A DNA stretch of 64,000 nt, taken from Bacteroidales bacterium (GTDB lineage Bacteria; Bacteroidota; Bacteroidia; Bacteroidales; Bacteroidaceae). Shown one piece after another: positions 8,856 through 16,847 of this stretch. The notes under the pieces are model-generated. The model did not search any database and had not been told where the DNA came from. It was given only the letters and a program-made list of their open reading frames with translations. Both the position numbers and the translations under genes were made by a program. Where the stretch lies: NCBI GenBank assembly GCA_015060865.1, contig SUXS01000015.1, forward strand, positions 30,138 to 94,137, written 5' to 3'. Position 1 is the first letter of the stretch; each line of letters begins with the position of its first letter.

Positions 8856-9773
8856 CTACTCCAAAGAAAGATAAGGTGTCAACCGTTCAATATCAGCCTC
8901 AGTAAACTCATCGAGGAAGAGCAAGCGCCTCACAGATTTGATACACCCCTCACGGCGACGAAGATCCACGATAGCTTTTGCCTGATAGTAATTCAAGTAA
9001 GGATGGGAGCGAAGCTGCTTGACACTAAGTTTGTTGACTGAAATCTTTTTCAGATTGGGTGCATTGATATGCACCCAATCGCCTATATGCTCGGGAAGCG
9101 TACCCGCCTCACGTAATTGAGATATACAATGAAAACCTCCTAGAGCCTGACGATAGTCAACTATCTGTTGGGCATATACAGGACCTATCCCTGGTATCTT
9201 CATCAATTCTGCCGTATCGGCCATATTGAGGTTGACAAACTTGCCTGGTTTGTACTTGTTACGCATATACTCTGCATAAGGATGCTCCGAGGAGGGTTGA
9301 TAAGGGATCGTCTCATCAGTAATCCGATCCACATTATCGCTTCTATTCTGCACTGTTCCCGCACCTCCCTGTTGGAGGATTCTGATATAAGGCCGTATAC
9401 GAGCAAAGATTGTATCATGTAGTCCATATACACGTGCTACATCATCCACACGACGGAACATCCCCCCAGCCGCTCGGTAACGAAGAATATTACGCACGAC
9501 ATAGGGTGGGAAGCCAACAGAAAGCAACTCCAATGAGTCGGCTTGATTGGGATCAAAAGGACGAAGAAGGAATCCGTTTTCCACTACAGATGACTTCTCC
9601 TGCGAGGTCATTAAAGCTGCAACAGCGAGCGAGTCGGCATGAACCTCAACAACCTGATTAGACCTCCACAGAGGAGCGGCAAACAACACGATAACAAGCA
9701 CCAGGATCAGCGAGCCAACAAGCATGGCCGCCCGCATATCCCGGTTAGACAAAGTGAACCATTCGCGCCACAT
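8856..9773 (-). CDS. Membrane-anchored helix-hairpin-helix protein (ComEA-like)
   Basis: A 305-residue protein with one transmembrane helix near residues 15-32, then three helix-hairpin-helix-type segments: one around FDPNQADSLELLSVGFPP, one at NLNMADTAELMKIPGIGPVYA with the typical GIG turn, and a third (VNKLSVKQLRSHPYL) near the C-terminus. Such domains bind DNA non-specifically; ComEA-type proteins act in DNA uptake. The DNA would be bound on the periplasmic side if the N-terminus is cytoplasmic, which is inference. It is convergent with the kinase operon and divergent from the VanZ-like gene. Confidence 0.8.
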   Translation of the reverse strand: MWREWFTLSNRDMRAAMLVGSLILVLVIVLFAAPLWRSNQVVEVHADSLAVAALMTSQEKSSVVENGFLLRPFDPNQADSLELLSVGFPPYVVRNILRYRAAGGMFRRVDDVARVYGLHDTIFARIRPYIRILQQGGAGTVQNRSDNVDRITDETIPYQPSSEHPYAEYMRNKYKPGKFVNLNMADTAELMKIPGIGPVYAQQIVDYRQALGGFHCISQLREAGTLPEHIGDWVHINAPNLKKISVNKLSVKQLRSHPYLNYYQAKAIVDLRRREGCIKSVRRLLFLDEFTEADIERLTPYLSLE

Positions 9774-9796
9774 GAAAGTTATTACATTTGATAAGG

Positions 9797-9827
9797 CAAA
9801 TATAAGGGATTATTCCTACCTTTGCAA
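9797..9827 (-). promoter_or_regulatory. Promoter of the helix-hairpin-helix gene
   Basis: On the minus strand TTG (9827-9825), a 20-base spacer and TATATTTG (9804-9797) fit the Bacteroidetes consensus, 24 bases before the ATG. It overlaps the opposing -7 element of the VanZ-like gene. Confidence 0.65.
9817..9824 (+). promoter_or_regulatory. -7 element of the VanZ-like gene
   Basis: TACCTTTG on the plus strand, 27 bases before the ATG at 9851. It lies inside the spacer of the opposing promoter, so the two transcripts may exclude each other. Confidence 0.5.
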
Positions 9828-9850
9828 GGTATTTTATTATTTTTCACAGA

Positions 9851-10246
9851 ATGAGTTATCTAAAGAAATATCCGCTCTCGATCATCATCATCGGTATCAT
9901 CCTGTTCCTGTCGTTCTTCAATCCGCCCGAGACTCCGCTCAATGAGGTGAGCAACATTGACAAGGTGCTGCACTTCCTCATGTACTTCGGGTTCTGCGCG
10001 CTGCTGTGGTTCGAGTACTTCAAGAGCCACGAGCGTCCCCAAGCATCGCGCCTCATCCCATGGGCTATCATAGCGCCTATCCTCTTCAGCGGACTCATCG
10101 AGATAGGGCAGCAGACGCTCACCCCTACCCGTTCGGCCGATTGGTGGGACTTCCTCTTCAACACGCTCGGTTGTCTCGCTGCGGCTGTGTTTAGCCAGCT
10201 CGTCACACGCCACGTGGTGAAGCGCTGGAAGAGCACACGCGAGTAA
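9851..10246 (+). CDS. VanZ-family membrane protein
   Basis: A 131-residue protein with about four hydrophobic helices (near 8-22, 40-55, 70-85 and 102-120). The family pattern is visible: the first helix, a DKVLHFLMYFGF segment carrying the conserved K and H, an E-Q pair in GLIEIGQQ near the middle, and RSADWWDFLFNTLG before the last helix. VanZ-family proteins are small membrane proteins of mostly unknown role; the name comes from a teicoplanin-resistance gene and does not imply resistance here. It ends 9 bases from the convergent SGNH hydrolase gene. Confidence 0.82.
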   Translation: MSYLKKYPLSIIIIGIILFLSFFNPPETPLNEVSNIDKVLHFLMYFGFCALLWFEYFKSHERPQASRLIPWAIIAPILFSGLIEIGQQTLTPTRSADWWDFLFNTLGCLAAAVFSQLVTRHVVKRWKSTRE

Positions 10247-10255
10247 TCACATGGG

Positions 10256-10933
10256 CTACTTGATTGCCTTGTCTATCTGCTCGGCAATCTGGCGCATGCC
10301 CTCCACATTGGGGTGGCCCGAGGTCTTGCTGATGCCCTGAAGCTGTATCAACGGCACATTGTAATGCTTACAGATAGTGCTCATCGACTCCGTAATCTCG
10401 GGTTTCAGTCCGTCATTGGAGATGAAGTAGACATCGGCCGTGGGGTAGCGCTCCTGAATGCGCGAGAGCATGCAGGCCATGGCGGGGCGGAAGGTGTAGA
10501 GGTCGGCACGACGCCAACCCTCATATTTGTACTCGCCGATGGGCGAACCTGCCCATGAGTCATTCGTTCCACCGAAGATGAGGATGATGTCGGGACTGCC
10601 GAGGGCGGCAGTGCGCAACACGAAGGAGCGGTTGCTATAGTCCTCGTCGCGGTAGCCGGTGTAGCAGATGGTAGAGCCCGACCACGAGTTATTGACTTCG
10701 AGCTTCCAGTCGCGCTTCTTGATGAGCTGCATCCACCAGGTCTCGCCCACCTTGGTCACATCGGTGCGGCGGGCATCCTGCGGACCGGCAAAGTACCATA
10801 TATCCATCGTGTCGGGCGTGAGGTAGCCCTCAAAGGTGGAGTATGAGTCTCCAAGGATACTTACTGTGGAACGTTGCGCCATGCCTGCCAAGGAGCAGAG
10901 CAGCACTGCGAGTGTGAGAAATGTCTTTTTCAT
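10256..10933 (-). CDS. Secreted SGNH/GDSL-family hydrolase
   Basis: A 225-residue exported hydrolase. A Sec signal peptide (MKKTFLTLAVLL to AGMAQ) is followed by block I, SILGDSYSTF, with the nucleophilic serine in GDS. Block III is FGGTNDSWAG, and the catalytic D-x-x-H pair is in the C-terminal SGHPNVEGMRQIA. This is the fold of esterases and sugar O-deacetylases; the substrate is unknown. An ATG three codons upstream (10942) is equally possible; I prefer 10933 because MKKT is the common signal-peptide start. It lies downstream of rnhB on the same strand, separated by a large inverted repeat. Confidence 0.85.
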   Translation of the reverse strand: MKKTFLTLAVLLCSLAGMAQRSTVSILGDSYSTFEGYLTPDTMDIWYFAGPQDARRTDVTKVGETWWMQLIKKRDWKLEVNNSWSGSTICYTGYRDEDYSNRSFVLRTAALGSPDIILIFGGTNDSWAGSPIGEYKYEGWRRADLYTFRPAMACMLSRIQERYPTADVYFISNDGLKPEITESMSTICKHYNVPLIQLQGISKTSGHPNVEGMRQIAEQIDKAIK

Positions 10934-10970
10934 AATATTCATTTTTAATAATTACACACTATTTAATTCT

Positions 10971-11113
10971 CCTCACACAGATCTCACAAATCTCACAAAA
11001 CGGCGCGTCGCTTCGCCCGCGCTTGTCGGCATCCCGCCGAGTGTATACACGCCGGATGGCAAACGCGAGTGCAACGATGCGTTATCTGTGAGATTCGTGA
11101 GATCTGTGTGAGG
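10971..11113. repeat. 143-base element bounded by 27-base inverted repeats with a GC-rich core
   Basis: The left arm (10971-10997, starting CCTCACACAGATCTCAC) and right arm (11087-11113) are inverted repeats matching at 26 of 27 positions. Each arm contains two copies of ATCTCACA. The 89 bases between them are much richer in G and C than the flanks and contain the palindrome GTGTATACAC (11041-11050). It lies between rnhB and the SGNH gene. No open reading frame of note is inside. It could be a small non-autonomous mobile element or a very stable transcript hairpin. Confidence 0.7.
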
Positions 11114-11173
11114 CAAAAAACTATTTCGTGAGGCAACATTCATATTATTAATTTTAGGATTTAGGGGGAAGCC

Positions 11174-11779
11174 TCATCCAAAGTCGAGCGACAGCTGTCC
11201 GTCGCCCAAGAGGTTGTAGCTCATGCGGTGATAGGGCGTGAGGCCATGCTCCTTGATGCCCGCGCGGTGCTTGGCGGTGGGGTATCCCTTGTTGTGGTTC
11301 CAGTCGTAGTGGGGGTACTCCTCGTGCAGGCGGTTCATGTAGTCGTCGCGGTAGGTCTTGGCGAGGATCGAGGCCGCCGCAATGTTCATCAGCTTGCCGT
11401 CGCCCTTGACCACCGTCTCGTAGGGAGTGTCGCCATAGGGCTTGAACTTATTGCCGTCGATGACGATATACTGAGGGCGCAAGGTGAGCGCATCCAAGGC
11501 ACGGTGCATGGCGAGGATAGAAGCATTGAGGATATTGATCTCGTCAATCTCCTTGGCGGTGACGATGCCCAGCGCCCAAGCCAGCGAATCGCGCTCCACA
11601 TCTTCGCGCAGGGCATAGCGCTGCCGCTCGGTAAGCTGTTTCGAGTCATTGAGCAAAGGGTGCGTATAGTCGGGCGGCAGTATCACCGCAGCAGCATACA
11701 CATCACCTGCCAAGCAGCCACGACCAGCCTCGTCGCAGCCAGCCTCAATAAGTTCGGGATGTAGGCAAGGCAAAAGCAT
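11174..11779 (-). CDS. rnhB: Ribonuclease HII
   Basis: A 201-residue enzyme that cuts RNA from RNA-DNA hybrids and starts removal of misincorporated ribonucleotides. The acidic active-site motifs are present: the first D and E in AGCDEAGRGCLAGDV (about residues 14-28) with the adjoining GRG loop, the third acidic residue in IVIDGNKF, and the last in AKTYRDDYM. The C-terminal HKGYPTAKHR is also typical. The ATG at 11779 is chosen because a complete promoter lies just upstream and the region before it has no family similarity. Length is normal. Confidence 0.95.
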   Translation of the reverse strand: MLLPCLHPELIEAGCDEAGRGCLAGDVYAAAVILPPDYTHPLLNDSKQLTERQRYALREDVERDSLAWALGIVTAKEIDEINILNASILAMHRALDALTLRPQYIVIDGNKFKPYGDTPYETVVKGDGKLMNIAAASILAKTYRDDYMNRLHEEYPHYDWNHNKGYPTAKHRAGIKEHGLTPYHRMSYNLLGDGQLSLDFG

Positions 11780-11797
11780 ATTTATATTCTTTGGATG

Positions 11798-11828
11798 CAA
11801 AGATACAATAAGCCGAGAGGAGTACAAA
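11798..11828 (-). promoter_or_regulatory. Promoter of rnhB
   Basis: On the minus strand TTTG (11828-11825), a 19-base spacer and TATCTTTG (11805-11798): a full match to the Bacteroidetes consensus. The -7 is 18 bases before the ATG, giving a very short leader. Confidence 0.8.
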
Positions 11829-11840
11829 AATAAAACTGTT

Positions 11841-11975
11841 TTTTTTATCCCGAGGCGCCGTGTATCTTCTTGGCACAGCCATAAATGTATATAAAAACTC
11901 AACTTCCGCAAGCCGCAGCCTAATTTCTGTACCAGCGAAGCGGCATTAAACAGCGCAAGGATGATGCATTTGCAA
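11841..11975. repeat. Two decayed copies of the dispersed GCAGCCTA intergenic repeat
   Basis: The segment near 11915-11932 (GCAGCCTAATTTCTGTA) and the CCGAGGCGCC segment near 11850 resemble the CCGAGGCGCAGCCTAATT segment at 43327-43345 near rpsU. They sit between the divergent promoters of rnhB and the lipoprotein gene. Similarity was judged by eye. Confidence 0.5.
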
Positions 11976-12000
11976 TATACAGAAATAATCTTTACCTTTG
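11969..12000 (+). promoter_or_regulatory. Promoter of the 12.0-kb lipoprotein gene
   Basis: TTTG (11969-11972), a 20-base spacer and TACCTTTG (11993-12000) match the Bacteroidetes consensus, 21 bases before the ATG. Confidence 0.8.
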
Positions 12001-12021
12001 CACAAATAAAACATCTATTGT

Positions 12022-12534
12022 ATGCAAAGAAAATTATTCAGCTTCTGTATCATACTGGGATTCTTGGCCTGTAATAATACGCCTACAGATACTATACCCT
12101 TGAAAGTCCCTGAAGAGCAAATGGCACTGCATGTGCAATTGGCCAACGATATAACCCGTTTGATGGAAGAAGACAGTGTTCAGTGGGATGCCGTAATGGC
12201 ACTATCCGACTCTGCCCAAGCCATCTTTTGGTATGTTCCTGAAGTTTTTGCCTCCGAAGCATTTGCGTGGCATCATTTAGGTGAGAAGGCCAAGGCCGAT
12301 TCAGTCTTCATGCACATGCGCAATCTTTATGACCGCCGTCTTCGCCAGCGGGCAGACTTCAGCGATGCTGTCAATCGTGCTTTCGTGAGCGGATGTCTCT
12401 ATGGTTCAGAGGTATTCATGGCTGAACTCGACTCGCTTGCAAAACTCAAGGCCTATCAGCCTAATACCGCGGAACTGAATAATTGGCGCGAATTCGGGTC
12501 CGAAGCTTTAGAACAAATTATGGATAGAAGGTAG
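12022..12534 (+). CDS. Lipoprotein of unknown function
   Basis: A 170-residue protein with a lipoprotein signal (LACN, Cys17), so likely attached to the inner or outer membrane. The rest looks helical and soluble: ITRLMEEDSVQWDAVMALSDSAQ, EAFAWHHLGEKAKADSVFMHMRNL and two more helices, which would suit a small TPR-like helical bundle. I do not recognise a family. It has its own strong promoter and is convergent with the TonB-domain gene, the two stops being 5 bases apart. Confidence 0.75.
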   Translation: MQRKLFSFCIILGFLACNNTPTDTIPLKVPEEQMALHVQLANDITRLMEEDSVQWDAVMALSDSAQAIFWYVPEVFASEAFAWHHLGEKAKADSVFMHMRNLYDRRLRQRADFSDAVNRAFVSGCLYGSEVFMAELDSLAKLKAYQPNTAELNNWREFGSEALEQIMDRR

Positions 12535-12539
12535 CCGTT

Positions 12540-13493
12540 CTATTCATAGTATCGTACAGGTCTGTATACATTATCAATCAGTTCAAACTTTAGTCGGTAT
12601 ACATCATCGATAAACAACGAATCGTCGCGCTCCACAAGGTCTATCAAGCGGTGATTCTCGTAGCCATTCTCGATGAAATATATACGGTAGGTATTGCCGT
12701 GCTCGTGTACGACTTTCATTACTTCATTAATATCGTGCGGCCCGTCCTGATAACCATTGATAAAGTTATAGTAACTCCACCATTCAAGGCCAATTTCCTC
12801 TTGTGAGATGATGTAGTCTTCTTGTAGCTGTTTCTCGTAGTCCTCGCCCAGTTTGCTTAGGAAGCGTGGCGTGCAGTATTTCGTAGCATCCAATTGGAAA
12901 TGGGCAACGCCCCGCCCAAACAAATACCTGCTATAGAAGTCACTCAGCATCTTTATAGCCTTTTCTTGATTGTTACTTCCTTGCTCAAGATCAAACGTGT
13001 CACCCGCGGTCATCCTAAGGGGCTCTCTCGAGACCTGCACGCCCGCATTCTCGCCCGATAATGTTTCACTCTTCGCAGCATTGTCTTTTTGCAGGCGAAA
13101 GACTATAGGCAACGTGAATCGCACTCGTACCTTCTGCCCATCCTTGACACCTGGCTCCCAATAAGGCATTGCATTCACTACACGCAAAGCTTCTTTGTCG
13201 AGAGACTCATGGACCGACTTGATGACTTTGGCATCAGAAATACTACCATCGCTGTTCACTACAAATTGCACTATCACGCGTCCTTGCACACCCTGCTTGT
13301 GAGCGAGATCGGGGTATCTGACATTATCGCGAAGGAACGCCATAAGCCCCTCCATGCCGCTGGGGAACACTGGGAGTTTGTCGGGCTGCAAGTAAACCGT
13401 TGAGTTGTCGTCTCGCTGTTCCTTTACCTCGTTCTGTGCTACTGATTGCATACAACACAAAGCACACAGCAGAATACTTGCAAAAACTCTCAT
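12540..13493 (-). CDS. Exported TonB C-terminal-domain protein with a DUF3828-like tail
   Basis: A 317-residue protein with a cleavable-looking signal peptide (MRVFASILLCALCCMQSVAQ). Residues about 45-135 are a TonB C-terminal domain: PDLAHKQGVQGRVIVQFVV, DGSISDAKVIKS and MPYWEPGVKDGQKVRVRFTLP are all in order. Normally this domain sits at the end of a membrane-anchored TonB; here there is no anchor or proline-rich rod, so it is probably a periplasmic protein using the fold for another contact. The remainder (about 175-317) resembles DUF3828 (YSRYLFGRG, then YCTPRFLSKL). Start at 13493 is chosen because the signal peptide begins there. It is 7 bases after the STM3941-like gene. Confidence 0.78.
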   Translation of the reverse strand: MRVFASILLCALCCMQSVAQNEVKEQRDDNSTVYLQPDKLPVFPSGMEGLMAFLRDNVRYPDLAHKQGVQGRVIVQFVVNSDGSISDAKVIKSVHESLDKEALRVVNAMPYWEPGVKDGQKVRVRFTLPIVFRLQKDNAAKSETLSGENAGVQVSREPLRMTAGDTFDLEQGSNNQEKAIKMLSDFYSRYLFGRGVAHFQLDATKYCTPRFLSKLGEDYEKQLQEDYIISQEEIGLEWWSYYNFINGYQDGPHDINEVMKVVHEHGNTYRIYFIENGYENHRLIDLVERDDSLFIDDVYRLKFELIDNVYRPVRYYE

Positions 13494-13500
13494 ACCCAAT

Positions 13501-14028
13501 TCATTTATTCCGATTAAACTCTTCCAATCTCTCATTCAGCAAATCGCACAACACTTGTGGCTTTACCGTCAGTCCAACGGCGCCGATAGACTCTTGTGCG
13601 CCTGTAAGCTTGAGACTGAAGTTGCGTGCTGCGCGGCCCCATTGGCCGGTATTATCCAGCCGTTGAGCCTCAATATTCTTCTTGTATTTAACTCCTATCA
13701 TTCTGGCTGTAGAGACACGAATGAGGAAGAAGATTTCCACATCGGCAAACGATGCCTCCCATAGCTTCTCTCCGTTCATTATCACCTTCTCGTCCGTAAT
13801 GACGAGATATGGTGTCCGCGTCAACAGCTCTTTTAACACAAGATAGGCAACAAACAATCCGCCCATGCCAAAGAACAGGATACCAGTCCATGCTGCAATG
13901 GTAACCTTCAAAGGTTTCTCATTCCCATCAAGCAGAATCAAGACACTGCCCGCTGCAAATGCAAGGCAACAGAGAATCAGTAGAGCATTCCTCCACACCG
14001 AACGATAGATTTTGATTTCTTCTCTCAT
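13501..14028 (-). CDS. STM3941-family membrane protein
   Basis: A 175-residue protein with two hydrophobic helices (about 15-32 and 43-65), then a soluble domain with a PH-like strand pattern (PYLVITDEKVIMNG, DVEIFFLIRV, MIGVKYK). This arrangement matches STM3941-family proteins, which have no known function. It lies immediately upstream of the TonB-domain gene, forming a two-gene operon. Confidence 0.7.
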   Translation of the reverse strand: MREEIKIYRSVWRNALLILCCLAFAAGSVLILLDGNEKPLKVTIAAWTGILFFGMGGLFVAYLVLKELLTRTPYLVITDEKVIMNGEKLWEASFADVEIFFLIRVSTARMIGVKYKKNIEAQRLDNTGQWGRAARNFSLKLTGAQESIGAVGLTVKPQVLCDLLNERLEEFNRNK

Positions 14029-14513
14029 TTATTTCTCGTTTTGTCCCGTAAAAGTAGTTACTTAATTTGATATATGCAAGTGAATTAAAATTGTCTATCC
14101 TTTACGACATCTAATAAGAGGCTGCAATAAAGGTCCGCGTCCACTCGCAACAGCCTATAAAGTCTGAAAAGAATAGGCGTAGGCGTACTTTGAAGGCTTT
14201 ATAGGTTGTTGTGCCAGACAAAACGCTTTCACGTCGTCGACACTCAGTTTGCTGCTGTTTGGGCTCATCCAAACTGGAGTTTTTCTTCGTTAAAACTACA
14301 GTTTTTCTTTGCCAAAACTGGTGTTTGGAGCCTTTGATAAAAAATTATCACAGGCTTGACAAAATTTTGTCGCACCTGTGATAATTTTTTATCACCACTG
14401 TGAAAAACTTTTTTCACGCCTATGAAAATTCTTGCAAAAAGTGTACGAATGGCCCAAATGCACTGCTCCGCTCAATTATCGGAACTAACGATTCACGAGG
14501 GTAGAGGTCTGCA
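14029..14513. other. 485-base gene-free region between sufS and the STM3941-like gene
   Basis: No coding frame is supported. The part near the STM3941-like start holds a TACTTTTA that may be its -7. From about 14270 there are three direct copies of an AAACTGGAGTTTTTC-like unit (14270-14325), followed by the palindrome array at 14336-14438. The rest shows nothing clear. Confidence 0.6.
14336..14438 (-). repeat. AT-rich palindrome array downstream of sufS (copy 1 of 2)
   Basis: Perfect 19-base arms (14336-14354 and 14375-14393) enclose a 20-base loop that itself contains the 14-base palindrome GACAAAATTTTGTC (14358-14371). A third palindrome, GTGAAAAACTTTTTTCAC, lies at 14400-14417, then GCCTATGAAAA and TTGCAAA. 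The array begins 76 bases beyond the sufS stop. A related array follows hisS at 45958-46038. A terminator or RNA-stability role is inferred. Confidence 0.75.
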
Positions 14514-15740
14514 TCAGAACATCTTACGCACTCTATCCACGGCGGCGACAAGCGCGTCGACCTCCTCCATTGTGTTGTACAGGGCAAATGAGGCGCGTAC
14601 AGTGCCAGGGATGCCCATGCGATGCATCAGAGGCTGGGCACAGTGGTGACCGGTGCGCACGGCAATGCCGAGGCGGTCGAGCAGGGTGCCGAGGTCGGAG
14701 GGGTGTATGTTGCCCACGTTGAAGGAGATGACGGCGCCGCGCTCTTCAGCCTCGCCGATGATGCGCATGGCGGGTATCTCGCGTAGGCGCTGCAGGGCAT
14801 AGTCGGTGAGCGCCTTCTCGTGGGCGGCAATATGTTCCATGCCAAGTGCCGACACATAGTCGAGAGCGCGGGCAAAGGCGGTGGTGCCTATATAGTCGGG
14901 CGTGCCAGCCTCAAACTTGAAGGGCAGTTCGTTGAAGGTGGTGCGCTCGAACGATACGGTCTGTATCATCTCGCCACCGCCCTGATAGGGGGGCATGCGG
15001 TCGAGCCAATGCTCCTTGCCGTAGAGCACGCCGATACCCGTGGGGCCATATACCTTATGGGCACTGAAGGCGTAGAAGTCGGCATCGAGGTCCTGCACAT
15101 CGACGGCGATATGCGGTATGCTCTGTGCACCATCGACGGCAAAGGGCACGTCGTGCTCGTGGGCGATGCGTATCATCTCACGGATGGGATTGACCGTGCC
15201 CAAGACGTTGGACACGTGCATCACAGAGACGAGGCGTGTGTGCTCGTTGAAGAGCTTGACGTACTCGTCCATACAGATTTCGCCGCGGTCGGTGATGGGT
15301 ATCACGCGCAGCTTAATACCCTTGCGGGCTTCGAGCAATTGCCAGGGCACGATGTTGCTGTGGTGCTCCATGGTGGAGACGATAACCTCGTCGCCCTCGT
15401 GAAGGAAAGCTTCGCCAAACGAGGAGGCCAGCAGGTTGATGGCCTCGGTGGTGCCGCGGGTAAAGATAATCTCATTGGTGGAGGCGGCATTGATAAAGGT
15501 ACGCACGCGCTCGCGCGATGCTTCGTGCAGACGCGTGGCCTCCTGCGAGAGGAAGTGTACGCCGCGATGCACATTGGCATTCACCGAGTAGTACTCCTCG
15601 GTGATGGCATCGACCACCGTGCGCGGCTTCTGCGTGGTGGCACCATTGTCGAGGTACACCAATGGTTTGCCATACACCTGGCGGTCAAGGATGGGGAAAT
15701 CGGCACGGATATGTTCTATACTATACATACGATTGTTCAT
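14514..15740 (-). CDS. sufS: SufS-type cysteine desulfurase
   Basis: A 408-residue PLP enzyme that takes sulfur from cysteine (or selenium from selenocysteine) for iron-sulfur cluster assembly. The PLP lysine is K229 in FSAHKVYGPTGIG, the aromatic-stacking histidine H127 is in MEHHSNIVPW, and the persulfide cysteine C367 is in VRTGHHCAQPLM, the class II (SufS) form. The ATG at 15740 is chosen for its AGAGGA ribosome-binding site six bases upstream; a longer frame begins inside the SUI1 gene. It follows the SUI1 homologue by 20 bases on the same strand, rather than the suf genes, which are not in the window. Confidence 0.95.
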   Translation of the reverse strand: MNNRMYSIEHIRADFPILDRQVYGKPLVYLDNGATTQKPRTVVDAITEEYYSVNANVHRGVHFLSQEATRLHEASRERVRTFINAASTNEIIFTRGTTEAINLLASSFGEAFLHEGDEVIVSTMEHHSNIVPWQLLEARKGIKLRVIPITDRGEICMDEYVKLFNEHTRLVSVMHVSNVLGTVNPIREMIRIAHEHDVPFAVDGAQSIPHIAVDVQDLDADFYAFSAHKVYGPTGIGVLYGKEHWLDRMPPYQGGGEMIQTVSFERTTFNELPFKFEAGTPDYIGTTAFARALDYVSALGMEHIAAHEKALTDYALQRLREIPAMRIIGEAEERGAVISFNVGNIHPSDLGTLLDRLGIAVRTGHHCAQPLMHRMGIPGTVRASFALYNTMEEVDALVAAVDRVRKMF

Positions 15741-15760
15741 AAAAATTCCTCTTTCTGCTT

Positions 15761-16102
15761 TCACTTTGTATTCGTGTAACCCTCTTTGATGAGCAGCTCT
15801 ACCACCTTGACTTTGAAATCGCCTTGTATGATGATTTCTCCCTCCTTGGCCGAACCGCCCACACCACACTTTGTCTTTAGCAGCTTAGCCAACACCTTAA
15901 GATCCTCATCAGCACCTATAAACCCACGTACGATGGTGACGGTTTTTCCACCACGATGGTTCTTCTCTATATGAACGCGCAACTTTTGTTGTTGTTTGGG
16001 CAATGTTTCTATTTCGGGCACATCGTCCGTCACGTAATTGTAATCAGGGTTGGTAGAGTATACCACTTGAAGGCGACTCTTCCAATCATTATCTTTGGCC
16101 AT
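15761..16102 (-). CDS. SUI1/eIF1-like translation factor (YciH family)
   Basis: A 113-residue protein whose second half is a SUI1 domain: LRVHIEKNHRGGKTVTIVRGF, then LAKLLKTKCGVGGSAKEGEI and a final VVELLIKEGY. These are the strand-turn-helix elements of eIF1-like proteins; the bacterial YciH group affects start-codon fidelity. The N-terminal 45 residues are probably flexible. It is in tandem with sufS, 20 bases apart, and divergent from the FAH-family gene. The minus-strand TATATTTG at 16149-16142 is a likely -7 element. Confidence 0.9.
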   Translation of the reverse strand: MAKDNDWKSRLQVVYSTNPDYNYVTDDVPEIETLPKQQQKLRVHIEKNHRGGKTVTIVRGFIGADEDLKVLAKLLKTKCGVGGSAKEGEIIIQGDFKVKVVELLIKEGYTNTK

Positions 16103-16141
16103 ATTCTGTTCGTAAGTTTGTAGGTCCTGCTAATGGAATGG

Positions 16142-16149
16142 CAAATATA
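16142..16149 (-). promoter_or_regulatory. -7 element for SUI1-sufS
   Basis: TATATTTG on the minus strand, 39 bases before the SUI1 ATG. The -33 is unclear. Confidence 0.5.
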
Positions 16150-16193
16150 GTGAAGTTTTTCGTGCTTTACATCATCAATAAGAGAAAAAGTAC

Positions 16194-16201
16194 TACTTTT
16201 G
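16194..16201 (+). promoter_or_regulatory. -7 element for the FAH-family gene
   Basis: TACTTTTG on the plus strand, 28 bases before the ATG at 16230. The -33 is unclear. Confidence 0.5.
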
Positions 16202-16229
16202 TAACGACAAACCCATCACCTCATACCCC

Positions 16230-16847
16230 ATGAAGATTATCTGCGTAGGCATGAACTATGCCGAACACCATAGAGAACTCTACGGAGCAGCATCCCTGCC
16301 AGACAGCCCCGTAATATTCATGAAACCCGATTCGGCCATCCTTAAGGGCGGGAAGCCCTTTTTCATTCCCGACTTTGCCGAGCGGTTCGACTACGAGGCC
16401 GAGTTGGTAGTGCGCATCAACAAGCTGGGCAAGAATATTGCCCCACGCTTTGCCCACCGCTATTACGACGCTGTCACCGTGGGTGTAGATATCACCGCCC
16501 GCGACTTGCAGGAACGCTTTCGCCGTGAGGGACTTCCTTGGGAACTTTGCAAAGGTTTTGACGGATCGGCCGTATTGGGCGAGTTCATCCCCGTAGAACG
16601 TTTTGCCCATATGCAAAACATCCGTTTCCGCCTCGACATCGACGGCAACCCCGTACAGCATGGGCACACAGCCGATATGCTCTTCGGCGTAGACCAACTG
16701 ATAAGTTACGTTAGCCAGTTCTTTATGCTCAAGACGGGCGACCTCCTCTTCACCGGCACCCCCGTAGGTGTAGGCCCCCTTCAGATAGGCCAGCACGTGG
16801 AGGGCTTCCTCGAAGGAGAGCGTGTACTTGCATTCAATGTGCGATAA
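16230..16847 (+). CDS. Fumarylacetoacetate hydrolase-family protein
   Basis: A 205-residue single-domain member of the FAH family, which hydrolyses or decarboxylates diketo acids. The metal ligands are in place: E56 and E58 in DYEAELVV and D87 in GVDITARDLQ, followed by a WELCKGFDGSAVLG segment and the GDLLFTGTPVGVGP ending. The short length matches the YcgM-like group (acylpyruvase/oxaloacetate decarboxylase). No pathway partner is adjacent; the next gene is convergent. Confidence 0.9.
   Translation: MKIICVGMNYAEHHRELYGAASLPDSPVIFMKPDSAILKGGKPFFIPDFAERFDYEAELVVRINKLGKNIAPRFAHRYYDAVTVGVDITARDLQERFRREGLPWELCKGFDGSAVLGEFIPVERFAHMQNIRFRLDIDGNPVQHGHTADMLFGVDQLISYVSQFFMLKTGDLLFTGTPVGVGPLQIGQHVEGFLEGERVLAFNVR

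Noticed and set aside
9851..10246. Glycopeptide-resistance gene vanZ
   Set aside because: VanZ-like domains are common in bacteria without van genes; none of the other van genes is here.
14820..15779. A 319-codon frame on the plus strand
   Set aside because: It is antisense to sufS and resembles no family.
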